Source: an uncultured Flavobacteriaceae bacterium (GTDB lineage Bacteria; Bacteroidota; Bacteroidia; Flavobacteriales; Flavobacteriaceae). Taken from it: a stretch of DNA of 64,000 nucleotides. Below are positions 1 through 7,934 of the stretch, one piece after another (the stretch's first letter is position 1; every line of letters begins with the position of its first letter). A model generated the notes under the pieces. The model worked only from the letters and a program-made list of their open reading frames with translations. It ran no database searches and was not told the DNA's origin. The stretch is from the NCBI GenBank assembly GCA_947500575.1, contig CANMSI010000002.1, positions 744,001 through 808,000 on the forward strand. The letters are read 5' to 3'. A program made the translations under genes and the position numbers.

Positions 1-1
1 T

Positions 2-1219
2 CTGGCGGCAAAGTTAGTAGAAAAAGACCTCTTAGAATGGGATGAACCCATTATTAACCATTTTAAGGATTTGAAGTTAAAAGAGGACTACATAACCAAA
101 AGTCTAACCATTGAAGATGCATTAACGCACATTTCAGGGCTTGGACGGTATGATCATATTTGGAAAGGAAGTAAAATTACTAAAGATCAAATTCTTGATA
201 CGCTAAAGTACTTGGATTTTCATAACAGTTTCCGGCAAAAAAAGAACTACAACAATTTAATGTATTTAATTGCCGGTGCTACAACAGAACATATTTCAAA
301 TAAAACTTGGGACACCCAACTCAAAGAAAACATATTTGAACCATTACAAATGAAAAATTCATTTAGTGATTACAATGGATTTATAAATTATAATGAAAAA
401 TCAATCGGTTATAAAGCAGACGGAACCACATCCATTCCACATTTAGATATTGATAATATGGGACCTGCCGGCTCTATAAGCAGTACCCCCATTGATATCG
501 CCAATTGGCTTAAAATGTTAGTAAATAAAGGAATATTTAACCAATTACAGTTTCTTCATTCTAGGGAATATAACTTTATCACCAATCCAAATACGAGAAT
601 CACGAATTATATAAATCCTACAACTTTTGAATATTATGCTATTGGTTTTGGAGGGCGGATAGAAGATGGTATACAGATGCTAGCCCATGATGGTGGTATT
701 GATGGGCAAAACGCCTACACTTTTTTAATTCCGTCCAAAGGATTTGGAATTTTCATTATGACCAATCAGATAAGTCAATATAAAAACCTTTTAGCTTTTT
801 ATGCAGATAATATTTTTATAAAGAATAACTATGCCAGAGACTTTAAGCAAGAAGAGGTATTGGTAGCAAATGTTCAATTTTCTGTATTTGAGGGGCTTTT
901 AGCAACAAAATCTAAAACGGAAGCATTGACCTATTATTACCAATTAAAAAATAGAAAATTTGAAGATCAAATGAACGCTTTGGGTTATTACTACTTAAGA
1001 GAAAACAAATTAGATACAGCTTTAATGCTTTTAGAACTAAATGCAGAGGAAAACCCAGCATCTTTTAATGCATTTGACAGTCTAGGGGAAGCTTTCTTTC
1101 TAAAAAAACAATATGCTCAAGCCTATAAACATTATAGGAAATCTTTGGAACTAAATAAAGATAACGGAAATGCAAGAGCCATGATTTTAAAAATTAGCAA
1201 ACTAATAAATGAAAACTAG
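2..1219 (+). CDS. Serine hydrolase of the beta-lactamase (S12) family with C-terminal TPRs, 5' truncated
   Basis: The reading frame is open from the left edge of the window, so the N-terminus, including the usual SxxK catalytic serine motif, lies outside. What remains matches class C beta-lactamase/DD-peptidase-like hydrolases. It starts in the helix after SxxK (AAKLVEKDLLEWDEP), has a YNN triad (the YxN motif) around residue 83 counting from edge codon 1, and a late AHDGGIDG stretch standing where HxG/KTG is normally found. The last ~100 residues look like two tetratricopeptide repeats (NAFDSLGEAFFLKKQYAQA). Such proteins are usually exported esterases or peptidases; the substrate cannot be told. 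The stop overlaps the start of the next gene, so they are probably co-transcribed. An internal TTG at 71 is not the true start. Confidence 0.85.
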   Translation: MAAKLVEKDLLEWDEPIINHFKDLKLKEDYITKSLTIEDALTHISGLGRYDHIWKGSKITKDQILDTLKYLDFHNSFRQKKNYNNLMYLIAGATTEHISNKTWDTQLKENIFEPLQMKNSFSDYNGFINYNEKSIGYKADGTTSIPHLDIDNMGPAGSISSTPIDIANWLKMLVNKGIFNQLQFLHSREYNFITNPNTRITNYINPTTFEYYAIGFGGRIEDGIQMLAHDGGIDGQNAYTFLIPSKGFGIFIMTNQISQYKNLLAFYADNIFIKNNYARDFKQEEVLVANVQFSVFEGLLATKSKTEALTYYYQLKNRKFEDQMNALGYYYLRENKLDTALMLLELNAEENPASFNAFDSLGEAFFLKKQYAQAYKHYRKSLELNKDNGNARAMILKISKLINEN

Positions 1220-2195
1220 AAACAAAATGAATTATAAAATAACGACGCTAATCATATGGCTAGGCTTTTGTAATTGTATGTTCTATGCCCAAGAACTACA
1301 AAAAGAGGTTTTGTTAATTGGCACTATGCACGAAGTTCCAAAAATTATAAAAAATGCTTACAAACCCTTATACAAACAAGCCCTAAAGTACCAACCAGAA
1401 GCTATTTACGTAGAGACCGCAATGCCCAATGATAGTTTAAGTTGGGAATATTTGAAAAATGGGTATTCAAAAATTCAGCAACGATTTTATCAAAAATCTG
1501 ATTCTTTAAAAACGCATTATCCATACAATGAAAAACTATTGAATAAACTGCTAACCAAAGATTTAAAAGATTTAACCAAAGAGGAAATAACAACCATGCG
1601 CCTTTCCTTTGGATCTCTAAGAGACTGGCCAAATTATCAGTTTTACAGCTACTTACTCACCTACGGAATTAACGGTTTTAAAAAGCCCACTAGAATTGAA
1701 AATTATGACATTACAGCCAAACTTGCCATCGCACTAAATCATAGAAAAGTGTTTGCAACAGATGATCAGCAAACCAATAAGGAGTATCATATCTATTGGC
1801 ATAAATGTGAAGCCGCTGCTAAAGAGAATGGGGATTATAAAAGACTACGGAAAATTGAAAAGAAAGAGGGAAGAGCCACCATTGTACCTTCTTTATTTGG
1901 AAGGAATGGATATTATACCAACTCTTTGAAATCTTTGAATAGATTACATACCATGTCATCTTTAAGATACATAGAAAAAAATAGTGCGGACTGTGATTTG
2001 GCAACACGTTATTGGGATGAAAGAAATCAAAGAATAGTAACAAACTTAGGAGGGCAAATATTGCAAAAACCACATCGGAAAAGTGTACTTATTATAGGGG
2101 CTTCCCATATTCTAGGGGTGAAGAACGAAATGGAAGCACAGTTTCCAGAAATTAAAGTGATATTATTGAACGACTTTAGAAAGCAAAAGAAGTAA
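1209..2195 (+). CDS. Exported TraB/DUF5694-like protein
   Basis: A 328-residue protein with an N-terminal signal peptide (hydrophobic stretch ending near FYAQ). After it comes LLIGTMHEVP and, near the C-terminus, LIIGASHILGVKNEME followed by a predicted strand. This GT.H ... GxxH pattern is typical of the TraB/GumN and DUF5694 families, which share a putative metal-dependent hydrolase fold, but the biochemical role is unknown. I am more confident of the superfamily than of the exact family. The ATG at 1209 overlaps the previous stop; an ATG at 1227 gives an equally good signal peptide and is a plausible alternative start. The stop overlaps the next start (TAATGATGG), so it sits in a three-gene operon of exported proteins. 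Confidence 0.7.
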   Translation: MKTRNKMNYKITTLIIWLGFCNCMFYAQELQKEVLLIGTMHEVPKIIKNAYKPLYKQALKYQPEAIYVETAMPNDSLSWEYLKNGYSKIQQRFYQKSDSLKTHYPYNEKLLNKLLTKDLKDLTKEEITTMRLSFGSLRDWPNYQFYSYLLTYGINGFKKPTRIENYDITAKLAIALNHRKVFATDDQQTNKEYHIYWHKCEAAAKENGDYKRLRKIEKKEGRATIVPSLFGRNGYYTNSLKSLNRLHTMSSLRYIEKNSADCDLATRYWDERNQRIVTNLGGQILQKPHRKSVLIIGASHILGVKNEMEAQFPEIKVILLNDFRKQKK

Positions 2196-3511
2196 TGATG
2201 GAAATCAACAGGTTTACTATTGTCCTCGCACTTACCATGATTTTCTTGCTTCAAAGTTGTGGGAAAACTTCGGAAATAGAAATAGTTAACTCCGATATAG
2301 CTAATTTCTGGATAGCCTATGATAAAATAAGAGCTACCAACGATACGGTTAAAAAACGAAAACTTCTTAAACAACATTTTATAGACAAAGCATCTGCTGG
2401 TCAAAAAAAAATGTTTGAAGTTCGAAACTATACGGTTGAAGAATACCTTGATGTTATTGAAAAATATCCAAAATTTTGGAATTCATTACGCCCCAATACT
2501 AAAAACTTTGAAGAACATAATAAAGAGGTTTTAAAAGCCATATCAAAATTGAAAGCCGTTTATCCCGAAATGAAAAAATCATCTGTGTATTTTACCATGG
2601 GAGCCTTTAGATCTCCCGGCACTGGGATAGATAGTACATTAATTCTAGGGTCCGAATTTGCTTTGGGGAATCTTGAGATAAACACTACCGAATTTAAGAG
2701 AACTAAAGACCATATAGTTGATTATCACAAAATAGATCCATTAAAGTACCTACAATCTTTGTCCATACACGAATACATTCATACGCAGCAAAATTACCCT
2801 GTTTACAACATCCTTTCTTGGACTTTATATGAGGGTATTGCCGAGTTTATAGGCACGCAGATTACCGAACAAGCATCACCGTGGAGTGCTTTTACCTATG
2901 GACCAGAAAATGAAGATTTTGTAAAAGAAGTATTTGAAAGTCAAATGTTCGACAGTGGAAATATGGATAATTGGTTGTGGAGTGCTAACAATCAATTTGG
3001 GCATAGAGATTTAGGTTATTATATTGGATACTCTATTGCAAAAATTCATTACGAGAAAAGTTCGAATAAAAAACAAGCCATCAAGGAATTAATAGAGCTT
3101 GACTATGAAAATGAAGTAGCAGTAGAAAGGATCGTTGATGACACTAAGTTTTTCTCAATTTCTTTAAAAGAGCTCTATGCAAAGTATGAACTGGAAAGAC
3201 CTAAAGTACTAGGCATCAAACAATTTAAGAATGGAAGTATAGAAGTAGATCCCTCTATTAGCTTAGTAACCATTAAGTTTTCAGCACCTATGAATCCAAA
3301 TTATCGCGGTTTTGATTTTGGTCCTTTAGGAGAAGAAAATGCCATGAAGCTTCACAAATTTATTGGTTTTTCTAAGGATAGTACCTCGCTGAGCTTTCAT
3401 GTAAAATTAGAACCCAACAAACGCTATCAATTACAATTACCTCATAAGTTTAAAAGTAATAAAGGTTTTCGTATGAAGCCATACTTGATTGATTTTGCTA
3501 CTAGCAACTAG
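2195..3511 (+). CDS. Lipoprotein with HExxH metallopeptidase-like motif (DUF2268-like)
   Basis: The protein has a lipoprotein signal with cysteine after LLQS (LLQSCGK, Cys22), so it is probably anchored in the outer or inner membrane facing the periplasm. Residues 192-196 read HEYIH, an HExxH zinc-binding motif, followed about 20 residues later by YEGIAEF, whose glutamate could be the third ligand as in gluzincins. This arrangement resembles DUF2268 predicted zinc-dependent proteases. The C-terminal ~100 residues (IKFSAPMNPNYRGFDFGP) look like a separate Ig-like beta domain (my inference). It is the last gene of the operon that starts with the S12 hydrolase. Substrate unknown. The start could equally be the second ATG at 2198. 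Confidence 0.65.
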   Translation: MMEINRFTIVLALTMIFLLQSCGKTSEIEIVNSDIANFWIAYDKIRATNDTVKKRKLLKQHFIDKASAGQKKMFEVRNYTVEEYLDVIEKYPKFWNSLRPNTKNFEEHNKEVLKAISKLKAVYPEMKKSSVYFTMGAFRSPGTGIDSTLILGSEFALGNLEINTTEFKRTKDHIVDYHKIDPLKYLQSLSIHEYIHTQQNYPVYNILSWTLYEGIAEFIGTQITEQASPWSAFTYGPENEDFVKEVFESQMFDSGNMDNWLWSANNQFGHRDLGYYIGYSIAKIHYEKSSNKKQAIKELIELDYENEVAVERIVDDTKFFSISLKELYAKYELERPKVLGIKQFKNGSIEVDPSISLVTIKFSAPMNPNYRGFDFGPLGEENAMKLHKFIGFSKDSTSLSFHVKLEPNKRYQLQLPHKFKSNKGFRMKPYLIDFATSN

Positions 3512-3710
3512 CGCTATAACACGTTAGCAGTACAATACTACTATTTAGTATTTAGTACAGGTATTATCTATAGTATAGCTAAGGGTATTTCATTAAAATT
3601 GCAATCATACAATGTTTTTTTTAAAATATAATATCTTCAGGTTGCTTACTTTTAGTATTGTAATGAAAATTAGTGTTTAAAGAAGGATTGTCCATTAATT
3701 AGAGACTATT

Positions 3711-5120
3711 ATGCGTAAAAAAAAAGATAGCAATAACAGTATTCAGAATAAAATGCTCTCAGAGTTGAAATCAAAAGACCTATTTGAAGTTGCTAAAAAT
3801 TATGCATTTCAATATTTAGATGAGACAGAAACAAGGGATGTATACCCAAGCCAAGAAAATATACAGAAATTACAAGATTTTAACGAAATACTCCCTGACG
3901 AATCTTCAAAGCCTGAAGATATCATTAAGCAACTACATACTCTTGGCACCTTGGGAACGGTAAACCATACTGGAGGAAACTATTTTGGATTTATAATTGG
4001 AAGTGCTACCCCTGTTTCTCTAGCTACAAAATGGTTGACTGATGTATGGGATCAATGCGGGGGCTTATTTGTATCCTCGCCTATTAATGCAAGTTTGGAA
4101 TTAGTATGTGAAAAATGGTTAAAAGAAATACTTAATCTACCAAAAAATACCGTTGCTGGTTTTGTGAGTGGGGGCTCTATGGCCAATTTTAGTGCACTTG
4201 CCGCTGCTCGCTTTCATATTTTAAAGCAACAAGGATGGAATGTAAATAAAAAAGGGCTTTCTGGTGCACCTAAAATTAGATTAATTACACATAATCAGAT
4301 TCATGCAAGCATTAAAAAGAATCTGGTTTTACTTGGTTTCGGAGATGAATGTATTGAATATATATCCTCAGATGATGAAGGTCGCATCGTAGTAGAAGAA
4401 TTACCGATCTTAGACAATTCTTGTATTATTTTTCTACAAGCAGGAAACGCCAATTCTGGTTCTTTTGATAATTTTGAAACAGTATGCGAAATGGCCAATA
4501 AAGCGAAATCTTGGGTTCATATAGATGGGGCCTTTGGATTGTGGGTCGCAGCCTCCAAATCCCTTTCTTATTTGACAAAAGGGATTGAAAAAGCAGATTC
4601 ATGGGCACTTGATGCACATAAAACCTTGAATGTACCTTATGATTCTGGTATAGTTTTATGCAAACATGCTACTTCCATGGCAAACGCTTTACAAGCCTCG
4701 GGAGATTATATCATTTATAGCGATACTAAAAGAGATCCTATGTTATATACCCCAGAAATGTCCAAACGTTCTAGAGTTTTTGAACTATGGGCTACCTTAA
4801 AATATTTAGGTAAAAACGGTATAGATACTATGGTAACTTCTTTTCATGAGAGAGCAGTACAATTGGCGGAAGGTCTCAATAAAGAAGGCTTTGAAATATT
4901 GAATGAAGTGGTCTTCAATCAAGTATTGGTAGGTCTGGAAACTGATGAGAAAACAACTAAAATGCTTAGCTCTATTCAAAATTCTGGGAAGGCTTGGCTT
5001 GGAGGTTCGTTATGGAAAGGTAGGACGGTGATTAGAGTTAGTGTATCGTCCTGGAGAACTAGTTATAAAGATATAGTAAATACCATAGAATTATTTAAAG
5101 AAGCCAAAAAAGACCTATAA
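3711..5120 (+). CDS. Pyridoxal-phosphate-dependent decarboxylase (group II, aromatic-amino-acid decarboxylase-like)
   Basis: This is a 469-residue fold-type I PLP enzyme. The Schiff-base lysine is K304 in DAHKTLNVPYDSG, preceded by HIDGAFGLW, where the aspartate should bind the pyridine nitrogen. The N-terminal part has HTGGNYFGFIIGSA and the GGSMANFSAL phosphate-binding segment. The pattern fits the group II decarboxylase family (aromatic-L-amino-acid, glutamate and tyrosine decarboxylases). The substrate cannot be decided from motifs; homologues in this phylum are generally annotated only as aspartate aminotransferase family. It is monocistronic: about 200 bases of AT-rich DNA precede it and the next gene is convergent. 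Cytosolic, no signal peptide. Confidence 0.85.
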   Translation: MRKKKDSNNSIQNKMLSELKSKDLFEVAKNYAFQYLDETETRDVYPSQENIQKLQDFNEILPDESSKPEDIIKQLHTLGTLGTVNHTGGNYFGFIIGSATPVSLATKWLTDVWDQCGGLFVSSPINASLELVCEKWLKEILNLPKNTVAGFVSGGSMANFSALAAARFHILKQQGWNVNKKGLSGAPKIRLITHNQIHASIKKNLVLLGFGDECIEYISSDDEGRIVVEELPILDNSCIIFLQAGNANSGSFDNFETVCEMANKAKSWVHIDGAFGLWVAASKSLSYLTKGIEKADSWALDAHKTLNVPYDSGIVLCKHATSMANALQASGDYIIYSDTKRDPMLYTPEMSKRSRVFELWATLKYLGKNGIDTMVTSFHERAVQLAEGLNKEGFEILNEVVFNQVLVGLETDEKTTKMLSSIQNSGKAWLGGSLWKGRTVIRVSVSSWRTSYKDIVNTIELFKEAKKDL

Positions 5121-5164
5121 ATAGTTGATGAACTTCTTTAAGACGGTTTAAATGATATTTAATC

Positions 5165-5698
5165 TTACGACAAATGTTTTAGAATCTTTGAACTCATGGG
5201 TTTTGTAAGAGAATAAAAATAGTCAATCAACACGCCTTTTTCACTGATTAAGTATTTTTGAAAATTCCACTTTACACTTGAGTTTTTCTTTCCATTTAAA
5301 TGTTTGCTCGTAAGCCAAGCATAAAGTGGATGTTGTTTACTTCCTTTCACATATATCTTTTCAGTTAGTAAAAAACTTACCCCAAAATTGAGTTCGCAAA
5401 ATGAGACAATTTCTGAACTATCACCGGGTTCTTGCTTTCCAAACTGATTGCAGGGCAATCCAATGACTACTAATTCATCCAAGAATTGATCATTGAGTTG
5501 CTGCAATGCTTTGTATTGTTTTGTAAATCCGCACTGAGACGCTACATTTACAAACAAGATTTTCTTTCCCTTAAACTCCTGCAAGCGTATTGGTTTTCCA
5601 TCAATAGAATTGATAGAAATATCGTACATGGAAGAAGTTGCAACTCTTGTTGTACTCTTTAAAGGTAATTTTGCTTCGTTTGCTGTTTTCATAATCAT
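5165..5698 (-). CDS. Glutathione peroxidase family protein (Cys type)
   Basis: Thioredoxin-fold peroxidase of 177 residues reducing H2O2 or organic hydroperoxides. The active-site segment NVASQCGFT places the peroxidatic Cys at residue 56; the remaining tetrad residues are visible as Gln89 (NQFGKQEPG) and Trp144-Asn145 (VKWNFQKYL). A second cysteine, Cys83, precedes NQFG. Non-animal members of this family usually use thioredoxin, not glutathione, as reductant, and bacillithiol rather than glutathione is expected here because bshB1 is in the window. The N-terminal ~24 residues before the domain are not an obvious signal peptide. It is convergent with the decarboxylase gene. Confidence 0.93.
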   Translation of the reverse strand: MIMKTANEAKLPLKSTTRVATSSMYDISINSIDGKPIRLQEFKGKKILFVNVASQCGFTKQYKALQQLNDQFLDELVVIGLPCNQFGKQEPGDSSEIVSFCELNFGVSFLLTEKIYVKGSKQHPLYAWLTSKHLNGKKNSSVKWNFQKYLISEKGVLIDYFYSLTKPMSSKILKHLS

Positions 5699-5809
5699 TT
5701 GGGTAGCCTAGTATCGAAATTAATTATTCTTTCTCATAAAAAATCTATTCTTTCTAAAATATTCAAAAAAAGAAAAAATACCTCTGACATCATCTGTCAA
5801 GTTCGCTCC

Positions 5810-5817
5810 TACATTTG
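5810..5817 (+). promoter_or_regulatory. Putative -7 box TACATTTG for the VOC gene
   Basis: TACATTTG fits the Bacteroidota TANNTTTG consensus and lies about 30 bases before the start codon at 5848. I do not see a clear TTG -33 element at the expected distance, so the call rests on the -7 box alone. Confidence 0.45.
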
Positions 5818-5847
5818 TACTAGTATTAATCTTAAAACAATATACCA

Positions 5848-6225
5848 ATGACAAATGCAGTAAACTGGTTCGAAATTCCAGTAAGCGACTACGAAAGAGC
5901 AAAAAAATTCTATTCAGCAGTAATAGGGGAAGAAATTGTTGACCATCATATGGAAGAAAAAAATATGAAGTACGGTATTTTTCCCTACCATATGGAAAGC
6001 AACAAAGTAGGCGGCGCATTAGTGCAAATGGATGGGATGAACCCTTCTATGGATGGTTCTACCGTGTATTTAAATGGTGGTGACGACTTAAGTGTTCCTT
6101 TATCTCGAATAGAAGCCGCCGGAGGAAAAATACTAATGCCCAAAACAGACATCCAGGAAAATGGATTCATTGCACTTTTCACAGACACAGAAGGCAATAA
6201 AGTGGCCCTTCATTCTATGGGATAA
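5848..6225 (+). CDS. VOC family (glyoxalase/bleomycin-resistance fold) protein
   Basis: A 125-residue vicinal-oxygen-chelate protein: NWFEIPVSDYERAKKFYSAVIGEE is the classic first beta-alpha-beta unit, and the second half ends in FTDTEGNKVALHSM, the usual terminal strand. Related proteins are annotated as glyoxalase-like or lactoylglutathione lyase-like, but most of these small VOC proteins have no known substrate. It is followed by a hairpin and then the YafY-type regulator, a pair I have often seen together in Flavobacteriaceae. The regulator may control this gene; that is inference. Confidence 0.85.
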   Translation: MTNAVNWFEIPVSDYERAKKFYSAVIGEEIVDHHMEEKNMKYGIFPYHMESNKVGGALVQMDGMNPSMDGSTVYLNGGDDLSVPLSRIEAAGGKILMPKTDIQENGFIALFTDTEGNKVALHSMG

Positions 6226-6234
6226 GAACCAATA

Positions 6235-6261
6235 TAGCGAATCCGTATAGGGTTCGCTATC
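6235..6261 (+). terminator. Hairpin between the VOC and YafY genes
   Basis: An 11-base stem (ATAGCGAATCC / GGGTTCGCTAT, one G-T pair, loop GTATA) is followed by CTTTGTTTT. It looks like the terminator of the VOC gene. Its 3' arm forms the first bases of the next gene's promoter box. Confidence 0.6.
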
Positions 6262-6265
6262 TTTG
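6258..6265 (+). promoter_or_regulatory. Putative -7 box TATCTTTG of the YafY gene
   Basis: TATCTTTG fits TANNTTTG and ends 4 bases before the ATG at 6270, so a transcript from here would have almost no leader. It overlaps the 3' arm of the preceding hairpin. No clear TTG -33 element is visible. Confidence 0.45.
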
Positions 6266-6269
6266 TTTT

Positions 6270-6962
6270 ATGACACAGTTAGCCCGACTCATATCACTCC
6301 TTACCCTGTTAAAATCAAAGCGATTATTAACCGCTTCCGAGTTGGCAAAAAAGTACGAAGTAAGTATTAGAACCATCTACAGAGATATTAGAAAACTAGA
6401 AGATGCAGGTGTTCCTGTATATTCTATTGAAGGAAAAGGATATAGTATGGTTGATAACTATACTGTAGCCCCCGTACAATTTTCCGAAAAACAAGCAAAT
6501 GCTTTAATTACTGCGCAGCATATTGTAAATCAGTCAGAGGATGCCTCTTTCGTAACTGATTTTAATGAAGCCCTTACTAAAATAAAATCTGTTTTTAAAA
6601 CCTCTATCCAAGAAAAAAGTGAACTACTAAGTGACAAAATTTACGTTTTAAATTGGCAATTTGAGGAGTTCACTAGTGATGCCTTATCCGAAATTCAATT
6701 AGCGATTACGAATTTTAATTATGTTGAAATCAACTATCAAAAGCCAAATGATAAAGAGATTTCTTTTCGTAAAATTGAACCATGTGCCATGTATTCTTCT
6801 AACAATAAGTGGATTTTAATTGCTTGGTGTCATTTGCGCAAAGATTTAAGAGCCTTTAGAATTGATAGAATCCAACATTTTAGAATCTTACCAGAAAAAT
6901 TTGAGGACCGAAAGTTCAATATTCAGACTTACTTCGCCAGCTGTCCCTTTGAAACCAAATGA
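6270..6962 (+). CDS. YafY-type transcriptional regulator (HTH-11 plus WYL domain)
   Basis: The N-terminal ~60 residues form a DeoR/HTH-11 winged helix (LLTASELAKKYEVSIRTIYRDIRKLEDAGVP); residues ~140-215 are a WYL-type ligand-sensing domain (FRKIEPCAMYSSNNKWILIAW ... FRIDRI). At 230 residues it is shorter than WYL regulators that carry a C-terminal extension. WYL proteins bind nucleic acid or small ligands and regulate neighbours. The closest neighbour is the VOC gene just upstream. Its own promoter box ends 4 bases before the ATG, suggesting a leaderless mRNA. Confidence 0.87.
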   Translation: MTQLARLISLLTLLKSKRLLTASELAKKYEVSIRTIYRDIRKLEDAGVPVYSIEGKGYSMVDNYTVAPVQFSEKQANALITAQHIVNQSEDASFVTDFNEALTKIKSVFKTSIQEKSELLSDKIYVLNWQFEEFTSDALSEIQLAITNFNYVEINYQKPNDKEISFRKIEPCAMYSSNNKWILIAWCHLRKDLRAFRIDRIQHFRILPEKFEDRKFNIQTYFASCPFETK

Positions 6963-6974
6963 TATAGAAAAGTT

Positions 6975-7021
6975 AAAATGTTTAATCTTTTTATTTAATA
7001 GTTAAACATTTTGTATTTTTG
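6975..7021 (+). promoter_or_regulatory. Inverted repeat and -7 box of the photorepair operon
   Basis: A perfect 11-base inverted repeat, AAAATGTTTAA (6975-6985) and TTAAACATTTT (7002-7012), with a 16-base spacer, directly abuts TATTTTTG (7014-7021), a TANNTTTG box. The expected -33 region falls inside the repeat spacer, so a bound protein would compete with RNA polymerase. The half-site TGTTTAA also occurs before the second photolyase operon at 42298-42304. Confidence 0.6.
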
Positions 7022-7059
7022 TTGAGTAACTCCTTTTCTAAAAGGCTTAAAACACTTAC

Positions 7060-7224
7060 ATGTTTGGATTATTCAAGAAAAAATCAGAAAAAGATCAATT
7101 ATATGCTACCTATAAAAAATTGCTCAAGGAAGCTCACAGTCTATCTACTTCCAATCGGAAACTAAGTGACGAAAAAGTGTTTGAAGCAGAAGAAATTATG
7201 AAGAAGATTGAGCAATTAAATTAA
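7060..7224 (+). CDS. Lacal_2735-type small protein
   Basis: A 54-residue protein beginning MFGLFKKKSEKDQ, with a basic N-terminus, a predicted helix (YKKLLKEAHSLS) and a conserved-looking end (KLSDEKVFEAEEIMKKIEQL). I recognise it as the small family named Lacal_2735 in flavobacterial annotations; the function is unknown. It is the first gene after the inverted-repeat promoter and before the DUF2452 and photolyase genes, so it is probably light- or stress-induced with them. No cysteines, no membrane segment; it is likely a small cytosolic helical-hairpin protein. Confidence 0.8.
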   Translation: MFGLFKKKSEKDQLYATYKKLLKEAHSLSTSNRKLSDEKVFEAEEIMKKIEQLN

Positions 7225-7238
7225 ATTCACAGAGTTAC

Positions 7239-7643
7239 ATGAGCAGTGATAAAAAACCAGATAGTGTTGTCTTTAATACAGCATCCCAATCCTATGATGC
7301 AGCTTTAAAACCCTATGCTACTTCCGTAGGAGCTCCCGTAATAACTACCACGGATACCACAGCTTGGAAAAACCGTAGCATCAACAAGGTAAATCAGAAA
7401 GTACAGGCCAAGTACCTAGAGCTCAAAGCGGCTTACGAACAAATGATGGAAGAGTTTACCTATAACAAACTCATTTTTGCTGCTAAATTTAGTTTTGAAC
7501 CTGTAACCGGAGAGGCTTATCATTTGTATAAAAAAGAGAACGGGGAAACCTTCCTATCCATTATTGCACCCAACCAATGCAACTTTCATTCCTTAGGTAG
7601 TTTTTATTTGACCGCTGACCAGATTTGGGAAAAAATTCAATAA
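7239..7643 (+). CDS. DUF2452 domain protein
   Basis: A 134-residue cytosolic protein matching the DUF2452 pattern: NTASQSYDAALKPYATSVGAP at the start, then NKVNQKVQAKYLELKAAYEQM (helix) and FEPVTGEAYHLYKKENGETFLS, ending near IAPNQC. The family occurs in marine Bacteroidota and Proteobacteria, commonly near photolyase genes, but no activity is known. It starts 14 bases after the previous gene and its stop abuts the next start, indicating one transcript. Confidence 0.85.
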   Translation: MSSDKKPDSVVFNTASQSYDAALKPYATSVGAPVITTTDTTAWKNRSINKVNQKVQAKYLELKAAYEQMMEEFTYNKLIFAAKFSFEPVTGEAYHLYKKENGETFLSIIAPNQCNFHSLGSFYLTADQIWEKIQ

Positions 7644-7934
7644 GTGATGAACAGTTCCCCTCCCTTTACCGAAAGAGAATTAGATCGAATCATTGAAATG
7701 GCGTGGGAAGATCGAACCCCTTTTGAAGCCATTTTATTCCAATTTAAGTTATCAGAAAAAGAGGTGATTAAATTAATGAGGAAACACCTAAAACAAGCTA
7801 GTTTTAAACGGTGGAGAAAACGCGTTAACAGCGGAGTTAGTCAAAAACATTTAAAAAAGCGGAATCCAGAAATCAGTAGGTTTAAGTGCAGTAGGCAAAA
7901 AGCAATCTCGGGAAATAAGATTAGTAAACGTTAA
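7644..7934 (+). CDS. TIGR03643 family small protein
   Basis: A 96-residue protein with ELDRIIEMAWEDRTPFEAI, then LSEKEVIKLMRKHLK and SFKRWRKRV. These are the defining blocks of the TIGR03643 family, which tends to neighbour cryptochrome/photolyase genes. The middle looks like a helix-turn-helix (LSEKEVIKLMRK) and the C-terminal 40 residues are strongly basic, so nucleic-acid binding is plausible but unproven. Its start directly follows the DUF2452 stop (TAAGTGATG reads through an in-frame GTG), and its stop overlaps the next start by one base. Confidence 0.85.
   Translation: MMNSSPPFTERELDRIIEMAWEDRTPFEAILFQFKLSEKEVIKLMRKHLKQASFKRWRKRVNSGVSQKHLKKRNPEISRFKCSRQKAISGNKISKR

Noticed and set aside
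3512-3710. Repetitive TAGTAT/TATTTAG stretch before the decarboxylase gene
   Set aside because: It looks like AT-rich simple sequence with no defined symmetry or box; I could not support a regulatory call.
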